A DNA stretch of 27,907 nucleotides from JBCBWG01 sp964579305 (GCA_964579305.1 CAZOGY010000035.1:1-27907); one strand, 5' to 3'. Positions 1-8,314 are shown, counted from the first letter of the stretch. Numbers and translations are program-made. The notes: a model not told the origin generated them from the letters alone.

Positions 1-458
1 ATGCCGTCAGCAGCACCGTCCGTACGGCCGCCGCGGATGGCACCGAGCGAACGCGAGCGGATGAAGACGTACACGTCGTCCGTTTCAACGTCGCCGTCGA
101 AGTCACCTTCGAAGTCGAACTTGAAGCCGACGGTGATGTCAGCGTTCACTTTCGCAGTGCCTTCGAATTTGAATTCCGAGTCAGCGTCGCCGAACGTGTC
201 GCCGATGCGGACTTTGTCAGCCAGAACGCCCGTCTCAGAGTCGTGCCAGATCACGCCGGAAACGACCTGACCCGAGATTTTGAGCGACATTTTGCGGTTG
301 CCCTTGCGAGCCGTCGTCGCTTCCAGTTCAGCAACGCGCTCTTCGAGATCCGCACAGCAGTTGCCGCCGAGGTCAGCAGCTTTAGCGGCAACGCCGCCCA
401 GCGAAGCAGCGGCTGCGATCAGTGCAGCAGCGCTGATGGACTTGAGTCCCCCGTTCAT
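1..458 (-). CDS. Outer-membrane porin, Porin_2 family (partial, 3' end beyond left edge)
   Basis: The minus strand is open from an ATG at 458 to the window edge, giving 152 codons of the N-terminal part. A Shine-Dalgarno sequence GGAGAAAG lies just upstream. The protein starts with a signal peptide (residues 1-28, hydrophobic stretch AALIAAAASLGGVAA, likely cleavage at AKA|ADL). The mature start ADLGGNCCADLEERVAELEA is the short cysteine-containing coiled-coil lead typical of rhizobial Omp2-type trimeric porins. It is followed by KMSLKISGQV and then alternating hydrophobic/polar strands (KFEGTAKVNADITVGFKF) expected of a beta-barrel. Family knowledge: these proteins form general diffusion pores for small hydrophilic solutes in the outer membrane. 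The residues around 115-130 are strongly acidic. Its barrel length and stop codon cannot be seen. The family assignment is confident; the solute preference is unknown. Confidence 0.88.
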   Translation of the reverse strand, partial: MNGGLKSISAAALIAAAASLGGVAAKAADLGGNCCADLEERVAELEATTARKGNRKMSLKISGQVVSGVIWHDSETGVLADKVRIGDTFGDADSEFKFEGTAKVNADITVGFKFDFEGDFDGDVETDDVYVFIRSRSLGAIRGGRTDGAADG

Positions 459-508
459 ACTCTTTCTCCACGCTACGGTGACGCAAAACGCCACTATCGA
501 CATTAACC

Positions 509-523
509 ACCCGAAACTCGGGT
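509..523 (-). promoter_or_regulatory. Small hairpin upstream of the porin gene
   Basis: ACCCGA (509-514) and TCGGGT (518-523) form a perfect 6-bp stem with a 3-nt loop, about 50 nt upstream of the porin start. On the minus strand it overlaps a TTGACC hexamer that could be a -35 box, but I found no convincing -10 at the right distance. It may be a leader structure or part of the promoter region. Function is inferred only. Confidence 0.25.
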
Positions 524-761
524 CAAGGAGGGTGAAGCTAGCCGTTGAAGTGCCCTGCACCCTCAGCCCCGACAAGCTTCGCCATGATCTCTAGCGGGAC
601 GACCGAGCCCAGCGCAATCGCCAACACCTGATTCGCCCACACTGTTCGGGGCTCTGTGTTAAACGCACCACAGAAGGCATCGCAGAAAGGCCGCAATCGG
701 CATCGGCCGGCCAGATTCAACCGGTAACACGGCGACTTACATCACCTGACGCGCGACGCAC

Positions 762-781
762 AAAACCCCGGACAACCGGGG
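762..781 (-). terminator. Candidate intrinsic terminator without an obvious upstream gene
   Basis: CCCCGG (766-771) and CCGGGG (776-781) make a perfect 6-bp all-GC stem with a 4-nt loop. Read on the minus strand the stem is followed by TTTT (762-765), the usual layout of a Rho-independent terminator. Any transcript it ends must come from the unannotated part of the gap to the right. The stem is short and the U-tract minimal. Confidence 0.45.
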
Positions 782-1067
782 CGTGCAAGGGCAGACCCTC
801 CATCTAGCGCAAGCGGACACCGGTCGGCACCCGCAATCGACGAATCAGCGAAATTATCGACAGGAAATGCTTGACGCTCGGTTGGGGGCTGCGGTCGCAT
901 TGTTTGGAAACGGCCAAATCAGTGCGCTTAGTGCCAGCCGTCACGCCGTTTCCATTCAATTGAGACGACTGTGACGAAGCGGCCAACGCGCCGCCGCTTG
1001 ACCAACAGACCGGGCGCCCCCTGCTTCAAGACACCGACGGCCCAACCGCAACGCTCAACTTGGACGC

Positions 1068-2438
1068 ATGCCAATGTCCCTGACAGACACCTTCCCCGCA
1101 TCAGGCGATCACCAACCCGCTAGCCATGAGAGCTTTGTGCCATGTGTGGTTGTTGGCGGCGGTGCCGTTGGGCTGGTGACCGCGCTTTTGCTGGTCCATC
1201 ACGATGTACCGGTCACCGTGATCGCGCCGCGTGCCACATCCGAGCCACCGCAAACTGAGGCTGGCGGAATTGGCGGAACTGGCGGTGATTGGCGCACGGT
1301 CGCGCTGTTTGGGGAAAGCCTTGCACTTCTCGACAGGATTGGCGCTTGGGACCGGATTGCCGATCACGCAACGCCGCTTGCCGGCATCCGAATGGTCGAC
1401 ATGAGCGATGCAATCCTGCGCGCACCCGAAGTCATGTTCCAAGCCACAGAACTCGGCCTGTCGATGTTTGGTGCCAACGTCGCCTACACGACCCTTGTTG
1501 CCGAACTGACGGAACTTGCCCTGGCGCACCCGCAACTCACGTGGATCTCCGACACGATCGTGGATGCCGAATGCGATACGGCTAACGCAACGCTGTATAC
1601 GGCTGGCGGCCATCGCCTGGCAGCGCAAACCGTCATTGCCGCCGATGGGCGCAATTCCCTGTTGCGAACGCTCAGCGGTTTGTCTGCGCGCACATGGGAC
1701 TATGAGCAGGTCGCAATCACCGCTTTGTTTGCGCACACGCAGCCGCACGATAACATCTCAACCGAGCTGCATTTCACGTCCGGTCCCTGCACAAGCGTAC
1801 CGGCAGACGGCAACACATCGGCCCTGGTCTGGATGGAGCGCCCGGCCGTTGCCAAACGCCTGATGCGCGATGGTGCCGCTGGCTTCCGCGCTGTGCTGGC
1901 CGACCGCTTTGCCGACATTCTGGGCGATATACTGACGATTTCAGATGCGCGCCCGGTTCGCCTGACCGGCGTACTGGCAGACCAATTCGCCAGCCAGCGC
2001 GTGTTCCTTGTCGGTGAAACAGCCCATGCATTCCCGCCGATCGGCGCACAGGGCCTCAATCTTGGTCTGCGCGATGCCGCGGAGGCGGCCAGTCAGATCG
2101 TGGCGGCGATCAACGATGGCAAAGACCCGGGCGAAGCCGACACGCTCAATCGCTACCACAGCCGCCGCCGGGCCGACATTACTGCGCGTACCTATGGCGT
2201 GAACGCGCTGAATGCGTCGCTGACTGGATCGATACCGGGGCTGGACGTTGGCCGCGGCCTTGGGTTGCATGTGACGCGGGCCTCAACGTTGCTGCGCCGC
2301 CAACTGATGGCACGTGGCATGACAGGTCTGGGACCGCGCGCGGCGCTTATGCCTGACGGAAATGCCTGGCTGAGGGCACAAGCGGGCGCGACGGCCGGGC
2401 AACAGGCGATGGCAACCACTGGAGGCCAATTGACGTGA
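1068..2438 (+). CDS. FAD-dependent hydroxylase, UbiH/UbiF/Coq6 family
   Basis: A 456-residue flavoprotein monooxygenase. The dinucleotide-binding GxGxxG motif is GGGAVG at residues 30-35. The central DG motif appears as ADGRNS (192-197). The C-terminal FAD-binding motif is GETAHAFPPIGAQGLN (316-331). Family knowledge: these enzymes hydroxylate the ring of ubiquinone intermediates using O2 and NAD(P)H, associated with the inner membrane. Alphaproteobacteria use several paralogues with different or relaxed position specificity, so I do not assign UbiH, UbiF or UbiL. An ATG two codons downstream (1074) is an equally possible start, and neither has a strong Shine-Dalgarno. The third motif has GETAH where GDAAH is common, which is within family variation. 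The lipid A acyltransferase follows on the same strand after 110 nt. Confidence 0.85.
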   Translation: MPMSLTDTFPASGDHQPASHESFVPCVVVGGGAVGLVTALLLVHHDVPVTVIAPRATSEPPQTEAGGIGGTGGDWRTVALFGESLALLDRIGAWDRIADHATPLAGIRMVDMSDAILRAPEVMFQATELGLSMFGANVAYTTLVAELTELALAHPQLTWISDTIVDAECDTANATLYTAGGHRLAAQTVIAADGRNSLLRTLSGLSARTWDYEQVAITALFAHTQPHDNISTELHFTSGPCTSVPADGNTSALVWMERPAVAKRLMRDGAAGFRAVLADRFADILGDILTISDARPVRLTGVLADQFASQRVFLVGETAHAFPPIGAQGLNLGLRDAAEAASQIVAAINDGKDPGEADTLNRYHSRRRADITARTYGVNALNASLTGSIPGLDVGRGLGLHVTRASTLLRRQLMARGMTGLGPRAALMPDGNAWLRAQAGATAGQQAMATTGGQLT

Positions 2439-2548
2439 TCGGTGCATGTGCGACCGACCTCTGCGCCGCTCCGCCAGCTTGACCGAACGTGCGCGCATTG
2501 GCAGACGCGAGGCCTCAATAACGCGGGGCCAGGGCGCGAAACACCACG

Positions 2549-3538
2549 ATGACAACGGATAACGCAAAGCCGCGGGCCGCACCGGCAACGGCGCCGCCGC
2601 GGGCTGCCAATACGGACGCCCCATCGCAATTGCCTTGGACGCGCCAGCTCCAGTTCCGCCTGGAATATGCCGTGCTGCGCACCATCATCGGCGCCGTTCG
2701 CCTGTTGCCACTGGACATGGCCGTGGCCTGGTCCGGTCGCGCCTGGCGCGTGCTTGCGCCACGGATAGCTCGCAAACGCCATAACCGCGCATTGGCGAAC
2801 GTGAAAATTGCTTTTCCGGAGATGAGCGAAACCGAGCGCGAGGCCCTCGTCGCGGCGCATTGGGAAAACCTGGGATTTGTCATGGCTGAGACCATGCAGC
2901 TTGACCGCATTCTGGCCGATCCCGACCGCATTGAGATCGAAAGCGCAGCCGTCTTCATGCGCTACAAAGATAAGCTCGGCCCGATCATCGGGATCTCGCT
3001 GCACATGGGCAATTGGGAGCTTGCGATCTGGCCGCTCACGCTGGCAGGCGCGAACCCGGGCGCGGTCTACCGCACTGTGACGAACCCCTACGTGGATCAA
3101 TACCTGCGCGATCAACGCCGCGAATTGTATCCAGGCGGCCTGTTCGGACGCGGCAACGTTGAAGGTGGCCATGGCGATGCACAACGCGCGGCCCGTGTCA
3201 TAACCGATTTTGTGCGCAATGGCGGCCGGCTCGGCATGGTTTGCGACCTGTTCGACAGGACCGGCATTGCCGTCCCGTTTTTCGGCAAGGACGCCAAGAC
3301 CCAGGCGATCGGGCCGATGATCGCGCGCCGGATTGGTTGCCGCATCTGGCTGGCGCGCTGCCTGCGCGTGGGCAAGCAAAGCCGGTTCCGCATTCAGCTC
3401 AAGGAGCTCAAGGTGCCGCGCACGGCCAACCCATCAGATGATGTGCGGGAGATGACCGCGGACATGCAGCGGCAGTTCGAAGCCTGGGTCCGTGAAGCGC
3501 CGGAGCAATGGATGTGGTCCAACCGGCGCTGGGGGTGA
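2549..3538 (+). CDS. Lipid A biosynthesis acyltransferase, LpxL/HtrB family
   Basis: A 329-residue member of the late lipid A acyltransferase family. The catalytic H-x4-E signature is HMGNWE at residues 152-157. The region around 228-262 (GMVCDLFDRTGI, then VPFFGK and GPMIARR) and the C-terminal QWMWSNRRW (320-328) match family hallmarks. A hydrophobic N-terminal helix (about 40-60) fits an inner-membrane anchor. Family knowledge: it transfers an acyl chain from acyl-ACP to the hydroxyacyl chains of a Kdo-lipid IVA-type precursor. Which chain is moved cannot be read from sequence; rhizobial relatives include very-long-chain acyltransferases. The first 28 residues are Ala/Pro-rich and probably unstructured. 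The Shine-Dalgarno sequence is weak. Confidence 0.87.
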   Translation: MTTDNAKPRAAPATAPPRAANTDAPSQLPWTRQLQFRLEYAVLRTIIGAVRLLPLDMAVAWSGRAWRVLAPRIARKRHNRALANVKIAFPEMSETEREALVAAHWENLGFVMAETMQLDRILADPDRIEIESAAVFMRYKDKLGPIIGISLHMGNWELAIWPLTLAGANPGAVYRTVTNPYVDQYLRDQRRELYPGGLFGRGNVEGGHGDAQRAARVITDFVRNGGRLGMVCDLFDRTGIAVPFFGKDAKTQAIGPMIARRIGCRIWLARCLRVGKQSRFRIQLKELKVPRTANPSDDVREMTADMQRQFEAWVREAPEQWMWSNRRWG

Positions 3539-3567
3539 TGTATGCCCCAACCCTCTGCATCCCCGAA

Positions 3568-3585
3568 CGGCGCGCGATAGCGCCG
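3568..3585. other. GC-rich hairpin after the acyltransferase
   Basis: CGGCGC (3568-3573) and GCGCCG (3580-3585) form a perfect 6-bp stem with a 6-nt loop, about 30 nt after the acyltransferase stop. No T-tract follows on either strand, so it is not a standard intrinsic terminator. It could stabilise the 3' end of the mRNA. Confidence 0.25.
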
Positions 3586-3688
3586 CGAGCCGGGGCAGCC
3601 GGGGCCATTGCCGGCAGACGCTTGACCGCTGCGCCCGGCACCGGCTTTGCTGCGGCGCACAACCCGATACGTATCAGGACACACGCTC

Positions 3689-4744
3689 ATGCCCGCGACC
3701 CGCACGCCTGCCCGCTTCTTTGCGCCGCTTGCCATAGGCGCACCCGAACCGCTGCGCAGTTTGCCGGTCCGGGTCGAGCGCATGATCCACTTCGTCCCAC
3801 CGCATAACGAAAAGATCCGCGCCAAGCTGGGCGATATCATCACGCAAGTCGATGTTGTGCTCGGCAATCTCGAGGACGCGGTTCCAGCCGACGCCAAGGA
3901 AGCCGCGCGCGCCGGCTTCATCGAAATGGCAAAGGCCCACGACTTTGGCCAGACGGGACTGTGGACGCGGATCAACTGCCTGAACTCGCCATGGGTGCTC
4001 GACGATATCACCGAGATCATCGCGGCAGCCGGCAACAAATTGGACGTGATCATGCTGCCCAAGGTCGAAGGGCCGTGGGATATCCACTATCTTGATCAGC
4101 TTCTCGCGCAGCTTGAAGCGCGCCACCAGGTCGAAACGCCCATCCTGATCCATGCCATATTGGAGACGGCAGAAGGCGTTGCCAATGTCGAAGCGATCGC
4201 GACCGCAAGCCCGCGGATGCACGGCATGAGCCTGGGCCCGGCAGACCTTGCCGCATCGCGCGGCATGAAGACCACGCGTGTTGGTGGCGGACACCCGGCC
4301 TATGGCGTGCTGGCTGACGGCAACGGTACGGAAGCGACACGCGCATTCTACCAACAAGACCTGTGGCACTACACCCTGGCCAAGATGGTCGACGCGTGCC
4401 GGATGGCCGACATCAAGCCGTTCTATGGCCCGTTCGGCGACTTTTCCGACGCAGCGGCCTGCGAAAGCCAGTTCCGCAACGCCTTTCTGATGGGCTGCCT
4501 CGGCGCCTGGTCGTTGCATCCCTCGCAAATCGACATTGCCAAGCGGGTCTTCTCGCCCGACGTCGAAGAGGTAAAATTCGCCCAACGAATCCTCGAAGCC
4601 ATGCCCGATGGGACAGGCGCGGTCATGATCGATGGCAAAATGCAGGACGACGCCACCTGGAAGCAGGCCAAGGTGATCGTCGATCTCGCCCGCCAAATCG
4701 CTGCAAGGGACCCAGAAACGAAGTCCGCATACGGCTTTGCTTGA
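3689..4744 (+). CDS. CoA ester lyase of the HpcH/HpaI (citrate lyase beta) family, malyl-CoA-lyase-like
   Basis: 351 residues from the chosen ATG, which has AGGAC 8 nt upstream; a longer in-frame start at 3647 lacks this. The C-terminal two thirds resemble malyl-CoA/beta-methylmalyl-CoA lyases: LEDAV (61-65), WTRIN with R94, ILETAEG with E159, MSLGPADLAAS with D186, YGPFGDFSD (246-254) and WSLHPSQID (274-282). R94, E159 and D186 align at a constant offset with the CoA-ester-binding Arg and the Mg2+-binding Glu and Asp of characterised malyl-CoA lyases. This alignment is from memory. Expected reaction: reversible cleavage of a malyl-CoA-type thioester to glyoxylate and an acyl-CoA, in the cytosol. 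The N-terminus differs from standard Mcl: the usual PGS(N/R)P segment is replaced by RMIHFVPPHNEKI. Substrate is therefore uncertain. No other ethylmalonyl-CoA or serine-cycle gene is adjacent. Confidence 0.82.
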   Translation: MPATRTPARFFAPLAIGAPEPLRSLPVRVERMIHFVPPHNEKIRAKLGDIITQVDVVLGNLEDAVPADAKEAARAGFIEMAKAHDFGQTGLWTRINCLNSPWVLDDITEIIAAAGNKLDVIMLPKVEGPWDIHYLDQLLAQLEARHQVETPILIHAILETAEGVANVEAIATASPRMHGMSLGPADLAASRGMKTTRVGGGHPAYGVLADGNGTEATRAFYQQDLWHYTLAKMVDACRMADIKPFYGPFGDFSDAAACESQFRNAFLMGCLGAWSLHPSQIDIAKRVFSPDVEEVKFAQRILEAMPDGTGAVMIDGKMQDDATWKQAKVIVDLARQIAARDPETKSAYGFA

Positions 4745-4829
4745 TTGCCCGCGCCAAGTCAGGTCTCGCTGGAATAAACACCGCAGGCAACAGCGCGGCG
4801 GGTTCCGCGTTAGGCACCCAGCTGGTGTG

Positions 4830-4835
4830 TTGACA
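4830..4835 (+). promoter_or_regulatory. Possible -35 box upstream of hspQ
   Basis: A perfect TTGACA lies 62 nt before the hspQ ATG. The hexamer 17 nt downstream (GATGGT) is a poor -10, so this is only a candidate. I see no clear RpoH-type CTTG...CCCCAT pair here, although the family is heat-induced in enterobacteria. Confidence 0.25.
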
Positions 4836-4896
4836 TGCCAGCCCGCCGTCCTGATGGTCTGGCCTGACCTCAACCGCTGCGAACCCATTGAAAGCC

Positions 4897-5232
4897 ATGG
4901 CACAAAAGATCATCGCCGCGAAGTACGCCGTTGGCGACATTGTCCGCCACCGGTTTTACCCGTTCCGCGGCGTCATTTTTGATATCGACCCAGAGTTTGC
5001 GAACACGGAGGAATGGTGGGCCTCGATCCCTCCGGAAATCCGCCCCCGCAAAGACCAGCCGTTCTATCACCTGTTGGCCGAGAACGACCAAACCGAATAC
5101 GTCGCGTACGTATCCGAACAAAACCTGCTTCCCGACGACAGTGGCGCGCCGCTCAGGCACCCAAAAATTGCTGAGATGTTTGACCGCGCACCGGATGGTC
5201 AATTACGCGCAACGTTCCTGCATCCGCACTGA
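4897..5232 (+). CDS. hspQ: Heat shock protein HspQ (YccV-like)
   Basis: A 111-residue protein spanning the whole YccV-like domain. Diagnostic stretches are VGDIVRHRFYPFRGVIFDID, EWWASIP, RPRKDQPFYHLLAEND and EYVAYVSEQNLLPD, highly typical of alphaproteobacterial HspQ. I chose the ATG at 4897; a TTG three codons upstream (4888) is in frame but less likely. Family knowledge from enterobacteria: HspQ is a small hexameric heat-shock protein, first described as a hemimethylated-DNA-binding protein, that promotes DnaA degradation and acts as a substrate and specificity factor of Lon. Whether that holds here is inference. The gene is monocistronic in appearance, 152 nt after the CoA lyase, and ends at a strong hairpin. 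Confidence 0.92.
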   Translation: MAQKIIAAKYAVGDIVRHRFYPFRGVIFDIDPEFANTEEWWASIPPEIRPRKDQPFYHLLAENDQTEYVAYVSEQNLLPDDSGAPLRHPKIAEMFDRAPDGQLRATFLHPH

Positions 5233-5300
5233 TCCGGTTCGCGCGGCGCGCGGCTTGGACCGTCGCGTGAGGAACCCGACAAAACGCGATAAAACGAAAC

Positions 5301-5325
5301 GGCCCGCAGCGCGATGCTGCGGGCC
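5301..5325. terminator. Bidirectional terminator between hspQ and the IalB gene
   Basis: GGCCCGCAGC (5301-5310) and GCTGCGGGCC (5316-5325) form a perfect 10-bp stem with a 5-nt loop, between convergent genes. On the minus strand the stem is followed by GTTTCGTTTT; on the plus strand by GATTTG. It should work best for the IalB transcript and may also stop hspQ readthrough. Confidence 0.8.
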
Positions 5326-5367
5326 GATTTGTCGTCAACAAGCTCAGTGCGAGACCCAGAGCAGCCG

Positions 5368-6096
5368 TTAGTTTTTCTTCTGCTGCTGTTGGCGCTTCTC
5401 GCGTGCCTGGCGCACCAATTCGCGTTGACGCGCGCGGATCGTTTGCAGCAGTTTGCCGCGCTCGGCCGCATACAACTTGTTATCGATCGGCTTGCCTTTG
5501 TGAGCGGTCTCAAAACCAGTCAGCGGAACCGGGAAGCCAATCGGCTGGCCAACGGCGTTGATCGCCAGAACCATCAAGCCGCCGCCGTTCCGCATCCGCT
5601 CCATCAGTTCAGGCGTCGCATCGATCTCAGCCGTGCAGCCCGCCGGGTGGCACAGCGAATACTTGAGCGACATCGGCTTCAGCGCCTTTTCGTCGATCTT
5701 TTCGCGCTTTTGTGCTTTGGCCCATTGCTCCGGCGTGTAGACGGCGGCCCGCAGACCTGGCTGAAGCGACATGCCAAGCGGCACCATCAACATCAGGCTT
5801 TGCTTGTCGCTGCCTTCCACTTGGCGGACCGCAGCCGAAACCATCACCATGCCCGTGTTACCATCGAGGCGCTCGTGGTGCGTCAGACAGACTTGCTTGC
5901 GCGTTGAGACGACTTTGCCGTCCTTACCGCGCGAGCGCATCGGGGCGACCTCACACAGCTTCACCCAGGCGCTCTGCTCTGCTTTTTTGTCTTGGGCAAC
6001 GGCCGTCGTCGCGGCAACGCTCAAGCCTGCTGCGATCAGGCCAACAACGCCGCCCAGCGCCACAGCACGATTTGCCAGTTCAGTCCGAAACCGCAT
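5368..6096 (-). CDS. Invasion-associated locus B (IalB) family protein
   Basis: 242 residues from the ATG at 6096, which has a GGAG Shine-Dalgarno; a TTG four codons earlier (6108) is less likely. A signal peptide covers residues 1 to about 34 (AVALGGVVGLIAAGLSVAA, cleavage near AVA|QDK), so the protein is exported. The IalB pattern is present: four cysteines (C48, C70, C149, C154) in the spacing expected for two disulfides, the YSLCHPAGC segment, and the GFPVPLTGFETA strand near residues 187-198. The family was named in Bartonella, where it is linked to erythrocyte invasion. It is widespread in free-living Alphaproteobacteria, so no pathogenicity is implied. The C-terminal 25 residues (about 218-242) are a highly charged Arg/Gln/Lys helix, longer than the core domain needs. 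The molecular function is unknown. Confidence 0.88.
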   Translation of the reverse strand: MRFRTELANRAVALGGVVGLIAAGLSVAATTAVAQDKKAEQSAWVKLCEVAPMRSRGKDGKVVSTRKQVCLTHHERLDGNTGMVMVSAAVRQVEGSDKQSLMLMVPLGMSLQPGLRAAVYTPEQWAKAQKREKIDEKALKPMSLKYSLCHPAGCTAEIDATPELMERMRNGGGLMVLAINAVGQPIGFPVPLTGFETAHKGKPIDNKLYAAERGKLLQTIRARQRELVRQAREKRQQQQKKN

Positions 6097-6395
6097 CTTC
6101 CGCTCCAAAGTTTATGGATGGGCGTCACCGCCCCGCTTTACTCGTCAGCCCTCCGGGCCTCGATCGACGCCACATCAAAGTCGCGTATCCCGACCGCGGT
6201 GCGAGCCGGGCCGGTGATTGAGGCTCCCGCATTTGCCGTGAGCCGTCGGGGCGCGGTGTAACGGGCCGAATGCGGCAATGAGAAGGCTCGTGTGTGTCAC
6301 CCACATGCCATCGTCCAGCCGCATCCCAGGCGTTGCATTACAGCCACGTCGCCGCCTACCTAACGGGAGCCTGGCCGTTCGCGGAGCCCGAGACA

Positions 6396-8282
6396 ATGTC
6401 TGAGACGAATTCCAACTTGCGACAGTGCGCTGCTTTGCCCGCGCGCCACCGTCCTGCGGCGGTTCGCGCAGCAATCGCCGTGCTGATCGCAGTTGGCACC
6501 GCCGTGACCGCCATGGCGCCGACAGCCGCGTTGGCCGAAGTCGCCCGTCACGGCATCGCGATGCATGGCGAGCCAGCGCTACCCCCGGGTTTCCGGCATT
6601 TCCCCTACGTCCGGGCCGATGCACCGAAAGGCGGCCGCCTGACGCTTGGCCTTCAAGGCACCTTCGATAGCATGAACCCCTTTTTGCCACGCGGCGTGCC
6701 GTCGCTTGGCATCCGCGGATATGTCTACGAGAGCCTTCTGGCGCGTGCCGATTCGGAGCCCTTCACGCTTTATGGTTTGATCGCTGAAAGCGTCGAAATG
6801 CCCGATGACCGCAGCAGCATCACGTTCAATTTGCACCCCAAAGCCCGTTTCTCAGACGGCAAACCGATCACGGCGGAAGACGTGGTCTATTCGCATGGGG
6901 TGTTGAAAGCGCACGCCCTGCCCTTCATGCGCGCGCATTACAGCAAGGTCGCCAAGGCCGAGATCATCACCCCGCGCCGCGTGCGCTTTACCTTCCGCGC
7001 TAACGGCGACCGTGAAATCCCACTCATCCTCGGCCTTATGCCTGTGCTACCCAAACATGCGCTGCCCGAACCGGCTTTCAAAACAACGTCGCTGCGCGCC
7101 CCGATTGGCAGCGGCCCATATACCGTCAGCACCGTCGATGCGGGCCGATCCATTACCTTCCTGCGCGATCGCAATTATTGGGGGCGCGATCTGCCGACAC
7201 GCCGCGGTTTTTTCAACTTCGATGAGATCCGCATCGAGTATTTCCGCAACGATGCAGCCCTCTTCACCGCATTCAAGACCGGTGCCATTGACTTACGCGT
7301 TGAAGACGATCCCGCACGCTGGTCAGGCAGCTATAACTTTCCAGCCGTCGCCCAGGGCCGCGTGATCAAAGAAGCGCTCCCAACCAAGCTACCCGCCGGC
7401 ATGCTTGGCATCGTGCTCAATACGCGCCGGCCGGCTCTGCGCGACGCCCGCGTGCGCCGCGCCCTGATTGAATTGTTCGATTTCCCCTGGATCAATCAGA
7501 CCCTGTTCAACGGGTTATACGCCCGTTCGCAGAGCTTCTTTGCGCGTTCTGATTTGGCAGCGGTCAGCCAGGCCGCTAGCCGTGATGAACGCGCGCTGCT
7601 TGCGCCGTTCAAGAGCCTGGTCAAAGCCGACGTGCTCTCGGGCCTCTGGCGCGCACCGCAAACCGATGGAACCGGCCGCGACCGATCCGCTTTGAAGGCG
7701 GCCTATCGTCTTTTCACGGAGGCCGGCTATGAAATCCGCAATGGCCAACTGGTGGACGCCGACACTGGCGCGCCATTGGCCTTCACGTTCCTTGCGCGCA
7801 CCAAGGCGGAGGAGCGGCTGATGCTTGCCTACCAGAACAGCCTGAAACGGTTGGGCATTGCGCTCGCGATCCGACAGGTCGACGACGCCCAGTACTGGGC
7901 ACGCCTGAAGACATTTGATTACGACATGATCCAGTGGCGCTATCCATCGTCGCTTTCACCGGGCAACGAGCAGATCAACCGCTGGGCCTCATCCTCGGCG
8001 GGCGTGGATGGCAGCCTCAACTTTGCCGGGGTTCGCAACCCAGGCGTCGACGAGATGATCAAGGCCATGCTGCGCGCACGGTCCCGGGCCGATTTCGAAG
8101 CCGCCGTCCGCGCGTTCGACCGTCTCTTGATTTCCGGAGACTATGTGATCCCGCTATATCATCCGCCGGCCGTTTGGGTCGCCTATTGGCGGCGGCTTGG
8201 CAGACCACAAACGCTTCCGTTGTCAGGTTTTGCGGTTGATACATGGTGGGCGCGCGGTGCCGGCTCACAAAGCGCGCAGTAA
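6396..8282 (+). CDS. Periplasmic extracellular solute-binding protein family 5, YejA-like
   Basis: 628 residues from the ATG at 6396, chosen because GGAG lies 9 nt upstream. The longer ORF from 6294 would add 34 residues before the export signal. Signal peptide: basic n-region to R24, hydrophobic core about 25-44, cleavage near ALA|EVA (47/48). The mature start RHGIAMHGEPALPPGF, then APKGGRLTLG and FDSMNPF, is characteristic of the YejA branch of oligopeptide-binding proteins. Further SBP_bac_5 features are YVYESLLA, FSDGKPITAEDVVYS and GSGPYTV. Family knowledge: YejA delivers peptides such as microcin C to the YejBEF ABC transporter. No permease or ATPase gene is in the window, so this is an orphan binding protein or its transporter is elsewhere. 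The downstream ligase start lies 32 nt after its stop. Confidence 0.88.
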   Translation: MSETNSNLRQCAALPARHRPAAVRAAIAVLIAVGTAVTAMAPTAALAEVARHGIAMHGEPALPPGFRHFPYVRADAPKGGRLTLGLQGTFDSMNPFLPRGVPSLGIRGYVYESLLARADSEPFTLYGLIAESVEMPDDRSSITFNLHPKARFSDGKPITAEDVVYSHGVLKAHALPFMRAHYSKVAKAEIITPRRVRFTFRANGDREIPLILGLMPVLPKHALPEPAFKTTSLRAPIGSGPYTVSTVDAGRSITFLRDRNYWGRDLPTRRGFFNFDEIRIEYFRNDAALFTAFKTGAIDLRVEDDPARWSGSYNFPAVAQGRVIKEALPTKLPAGMLGIVLNTRRPALRDARVRRALIELFDFPWINQTLFNGLYARSQSFFARSDLAAVSQAASRDERALLAPFKSLVKADVLSGLWRAPQTDGTGRDRSALKAAYRLFTEAGYEIRNGQLVDADTGAPLAFTFLARTKAEERLMLAYQNSLKRLGIALAIRQVDDAQYWARLKTFDYDMIQWRYPSSLSPGNEQINRWASSSAGVDGSLNFAGVRNPGVDEMIKAMLRARSRADFEAAVRAFDRLLISGDYVIPLYHPPAVWVAYWRRLGRPQTLPLSGFAVDTWWARGAGSQSAQ

Positions 8283-8314
8283 GCCCTGAAGCCGCGCGCC
8301 ATGAAAACCGCGCA

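Larger units (their letters stand above)
459..1067. other. 609-bp intergenic gap with no supported gene
   Basis: No protein-like ORF stands out between the porin and the flavin hydroxylase. Short ORFs at 538-720 (-) and 804-986 (-, TTG start) have no recognisable domain and no clear Shine-Dalgarno sequence. I found no tRNA cloverleaf. The region holds the porin leader (about 459-600) and a minus-oriented terminator-like hairpin at 762-781. It may therefore include an untranslated minus-strand transcript. Confidence 0.5.

Noticed and set aside
538..720. 60-codon minus-strand ORF upstream of the porin
   Set aside because: It has no clear start signal or family; the C-terminal half is hydrophobic but that alone is not enough to call a gene.
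2192..3379. 395-codon minus-strand ORF opposite the acyltransferase
   Set aside because: Antisense shadow of an lpxL-type gene carrying its catalytic HMGNWE motif.
3674..4903. 409-codon minus-strand ORF opposite the CoA ester lyase
   Set aside because: It is a GC-driven shadow of a clearly recognised plus-strand enzyme, with no domain of its own.
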